Source: Streptomyces caniscabiei
GTDB taxonomy: Bacteria; Actinomycetota; Actinomycetes; Streptomycetales; Streptomycetaceae
Direction: 5' to 3'
Assembly: GCF_014930365.1 (NCBI RefSeq)
Contig: NZ_JABXWI010000003.1
Location: 620,001-684,000, forward strand
Length of the DNA stretch: 64,000 nt
In this document: positions 62,348 to 64,000 of the stretch, in pieces
Layout of the letters: each line of letters opens with the position of its first letter
Position numbering within the stretch: the stretch's first letter is position 1
The notes under the pieces: generated by a model
What the model was told of the DNA's origin: nothing
Database searches by the model: none
What the model saw: only the letters and a program-made list of their open reading frames with translations
Program-made: the position numbers and the translations under genes

Positions 62348-63175
62348 TCACTGGGGGTCGGGCCCGGTGGCCACCGGGCGGTCGGCGTCCCGGGACCACT
62401 CCGACCACGAGCCCACGTACAGGGCCGCCGGGATGCCCGCCACGGCCAGCGCCAGCACCTGGTGGGCGCCGGAGACGCCGGAGCCGCAGTACACGCCGAC
62501 CTCGGAGTCGGCGGTCGCGCCGAGTCCCTTGAAACGGTCGGCCAGTTCGGCGGCGGTCCGGAAGAGACCGGATTCGGCCACGTTCTCCGTGGTCGGGGCC
62601 GACACCGCGCCCGGGATGTGCCCGCCGACGGGGTCGATGGGTTCCACGTCGCCCCGGTAGCGTTCGGCGGCCCGTGCGTCCAGGAGCAGCCCGGTGCGGG
62701 CCAGCGCGGCGGCGCCGTCCGCGTCGAGCAGCGGCAGCGCGCCGGGGACCGGCTCGAAGGTGCCGGGGCCGGGCTCCGGGATCTCGGCCGTCAGCGCGCC
62801 CTCCCAGGCCGCCAGGCCGCCGTCCAGGACCCGTACCGAGGGGTGGCCGGACCAGCGCAGCAGCCACCAGGCGCGCGCCGCGGCCCAGTTGAGGCCGCCG
62901 TCGTACACGACGACGGCACGGTCGGCCGAGACGCCGGCCGCACGCATCGCCGCACCGAAGGCGTCGAGGTCGGGCAGCGGATGTCGGCCGCCGGAACCCG
63001 CGGGACCGGCGAGTTCGGCGTCCAGGTCGACGAAGACGGCACCCGGGATGTGCGCCTTCTCGTACTCGGTGCGCAGGTTCGGGCCGCCCAACTGCCAGCG
63101 GACGTCCAGGATCACCGGCGGGCGGGCTCCCGCCAGCTCGCTGACGAGGTCGGGGGCCGAGATGATGGCGTTCAT
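62348..63175 (-). CDS. Thiosulfate/3-mercaptopyruvate sulfurtransferase (two rhodanese domains)
   Basis: 275 aa. Inactive N-terminal rhodanese domain (VILDVRWQLGGPNLRTEYEK, HIPGAVFVDLD), and a C-terminal domain with GLLLDARAAERYRG, GHIPGAVSAPT and the catalytic Cys in VGVYCGSGVSGAH. CGSGVS is close to the CGSGVT of mercaptopyruvate enzymes. It moves sulfane sulfur to thiols or cyanide. ATG at 63175. It is divergent from the VOC gene. Confidence 0.92.
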   Translation of the reverse strand: MNAIISAPDLVSELAGARPPVILDVRWQLGGPNLRTEYEKAHIPGAVFVDLDAELAGPAGSGGRHPLPDLDAFGAAMRAAGVSADRAVVVYDGGLNWAAARAWWLLRWSGHPSVRVLDGGLAAWEGALTAEIPEPGPGTFEPVPGALPLLDADGAAALARTGLLLDARAAERYRGDVEPIDPVGGHIPGAVSAPTTENVAESGLFRTAAELADRFKGLGATADSEVGVYCGSGVSGAHQVLALAVAGIPAALYVGSWSEWSRDADRPVATGPDPQ

Positions 63176-63495
63176 GGCCCCATCCTCGCGCACGGGGTGG
63201 CCGCCTCGCCCGGCTCGGGCTACTCTGCCCGCCGGGCGGTGCCGATCACCGGGCGTACGGGATCGTGCACGAGCCGTACAACGGACGGACACCACACGGC
63301 AGCGGCGCGGACGGGACCGGGACCGGCGAGCCGGGCCCCCTCGCACACGTACGCGTCGCGCGGCGGTGCGGCGCGGGCTCGTCGCGCTACCGGTGGTGCG
63401 AGCATCGGCACGGGGCGTGATCGCGCGTGGACGCGGTACACGCGTAGCGAGGGCGACGGACACGGCCACCGCGAGGGGCCGAGGAGAGAGTGACG
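63176..63495. other. 320-bp divergent space
   Basis: Lies between the sulfurtransferase and VOC genes. No gene was recognised; it must hold two promoters. Confidence 0.4.
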
Positions 63496-64000
63496 ATGAC
63501 CGAGGCGCGGGGGTCGACCGGCCTGAACGGCGCGGTGTATCCACCGGGCACACCTTGCTGGGTGAGCCTGATGGTGCACGGGATGGCCACGACCCAGGAG
63601 TTCTACGGGGCGCTGTTCGGCTGGGAGTTCCAGCCCGGCCCCCAGCAGCTCGGCCCGTATGTGCGGGCACTGCTCGACGGGCGCCAGGTGGCGGGGATCG
63701 GCCAGCTGCCGCCCGACCGTCATCTGCCCATCGCCTGGACGCCGTACTTCACCTCGCCCGACGCGGACCGGACGGCGGAGACCGTGCGGCACTGCGGGGG
63801 CACCGTCGGCGTGGGTCCGCTGGACGCCGGTGAGGCGGGCCGGCTGGTGATCGCCTCCGACCCCGCGGGAGCCGTCTTCGGCATCTGGCAGGCGGCGGAG
63901 CACCTCGGCGCGGACATCACCGGCGTCCCCGGCACACCCGCCTGGGACGAACTCCTCACCGTCGACAGCTCCCTGGTCGCCAAGTTCTACGAGACGGCCT
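63496..64000 (+). CDS. VOC/glyoxalase-family protein, 3' end outside window
   Basis: The first 168 residues are present. VOC fold: GTPCWVSLMVHGMATTQEFY, ALFGWEFQPGPQQLGPYVRA, VAGIGQLP, and the repeat SDPAGAVFGIWQAAEH; a second domain begins at TPAWDELLTVDSSLVAKFYE. So it is a two-module VOC protein, typical of actinobacterial hydroxylase-like 27-kDa antigens (Cfp30B type). GAGGAGAGAG precedes ATG. Metal use and substrate unknown. Confidence 0.85.
   Translation, partial: MTEARGSTGLNGAVYPPGTPCWVSLMVHGMATTQEFYGALFGWEFQPGPQQLGPYVRALLDGRQVAGIGQLPPDRHLPIAWTPYFTSPDADRTAETVRHCGGTVGVGPLDAGEAGRLVIASDPAGAVFGIWQAAEHLGADITGVPGTPAWDELLTVDSSLVAKFYETA

Overview
The window looks like a chromosomal piece of a Streptomyces or close relative. 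It has very high GC, GTG starts, twin-arginine signals, an F420-type LLM oxidoreductase, cutRS, sepH, an actinobacterial ferrochelatase with a cysteine-rich tail, and many DUF families typical of that genus. No rRNA, tRNA, CRISPR array or intact mobile element was found. All assignments come from reading the sequence; no database search was run.

Layout. (1) 1-16.3 kb is an accessory catabolic block. It holds a four-gene polyamine/opine-type ABC importer (the last permease runs off the left edge), a HAD hydrolase, an FAD amine/N-methyl-amino-acid oxidase, a D-malate/tartrate-type dehydrogenase with a LysR regulator, a GabT-like class III aminotransferase, two full PucR regulators and the frameshifted remnant of a third, an Ppx/GppA phosphatase and an LLM-family oxidoreductase. 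Each intact PucR gene is divergent from an oxidase or aminotransferase gene, which suggests local control of amine-nitrogen use. (2) 17.0-23.2 kb is a molybdenum hydroxylase operon resembling paoABC (2Fe-2S subunit with a Tat signal, FAD/4Fe-4S subunit, Moco subunit), followed by xdhC and moaA. (3) 23.2-37.8 kb holds a membrane protein with an HExxH motif, two closely related MFS exporters, two tandem paralogous XRE/MmyB-like regulators, an operon of alcohol dehydrogenase, cupin, SDR, cyclophilin-fold lipoprotein, MFS, SDRs and hydrolase, and a GH36 alpha-galactosidase. Three promoters here share sequence boxes at identical spacing, so this is probably one regulon.

(4) 37.8-38.7 kb has no recognisable gene but carries a 16-bp perfect hairpin, CAGGTCA and GAGCGTCA repeats. 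It separates the accessory left part from a right part that reads as conserved Streptomyces core. (5) 38.7-64 kb holds a TrmA/RumA-type RNA methyltransferase, a KimA-like potassium importer, a TrkA pair, DUF3159 and OB-fold proteins, kdpDE without kdpFABC, DUF3710, dut, a hotdog thioesterase, DUF3093, an EcsC-like protein, DUF4193, cutRS, a 57-aa protein, inositol monophosphatase, ferrochelatase, an MFS protein with a lactone oxidase, sepH, a sulfurtransferase and a truncated VOC protein. KimA-like, TrkA and KdpDE lie within about 9 kb, so potassium homeostasis is a theme of this stretch.

Most likely new biology: the shared-box regulon around the tandem XRE regulators (23.5-35.4 kb), and the repeat-rich junction at 37.8-38.7 kb.
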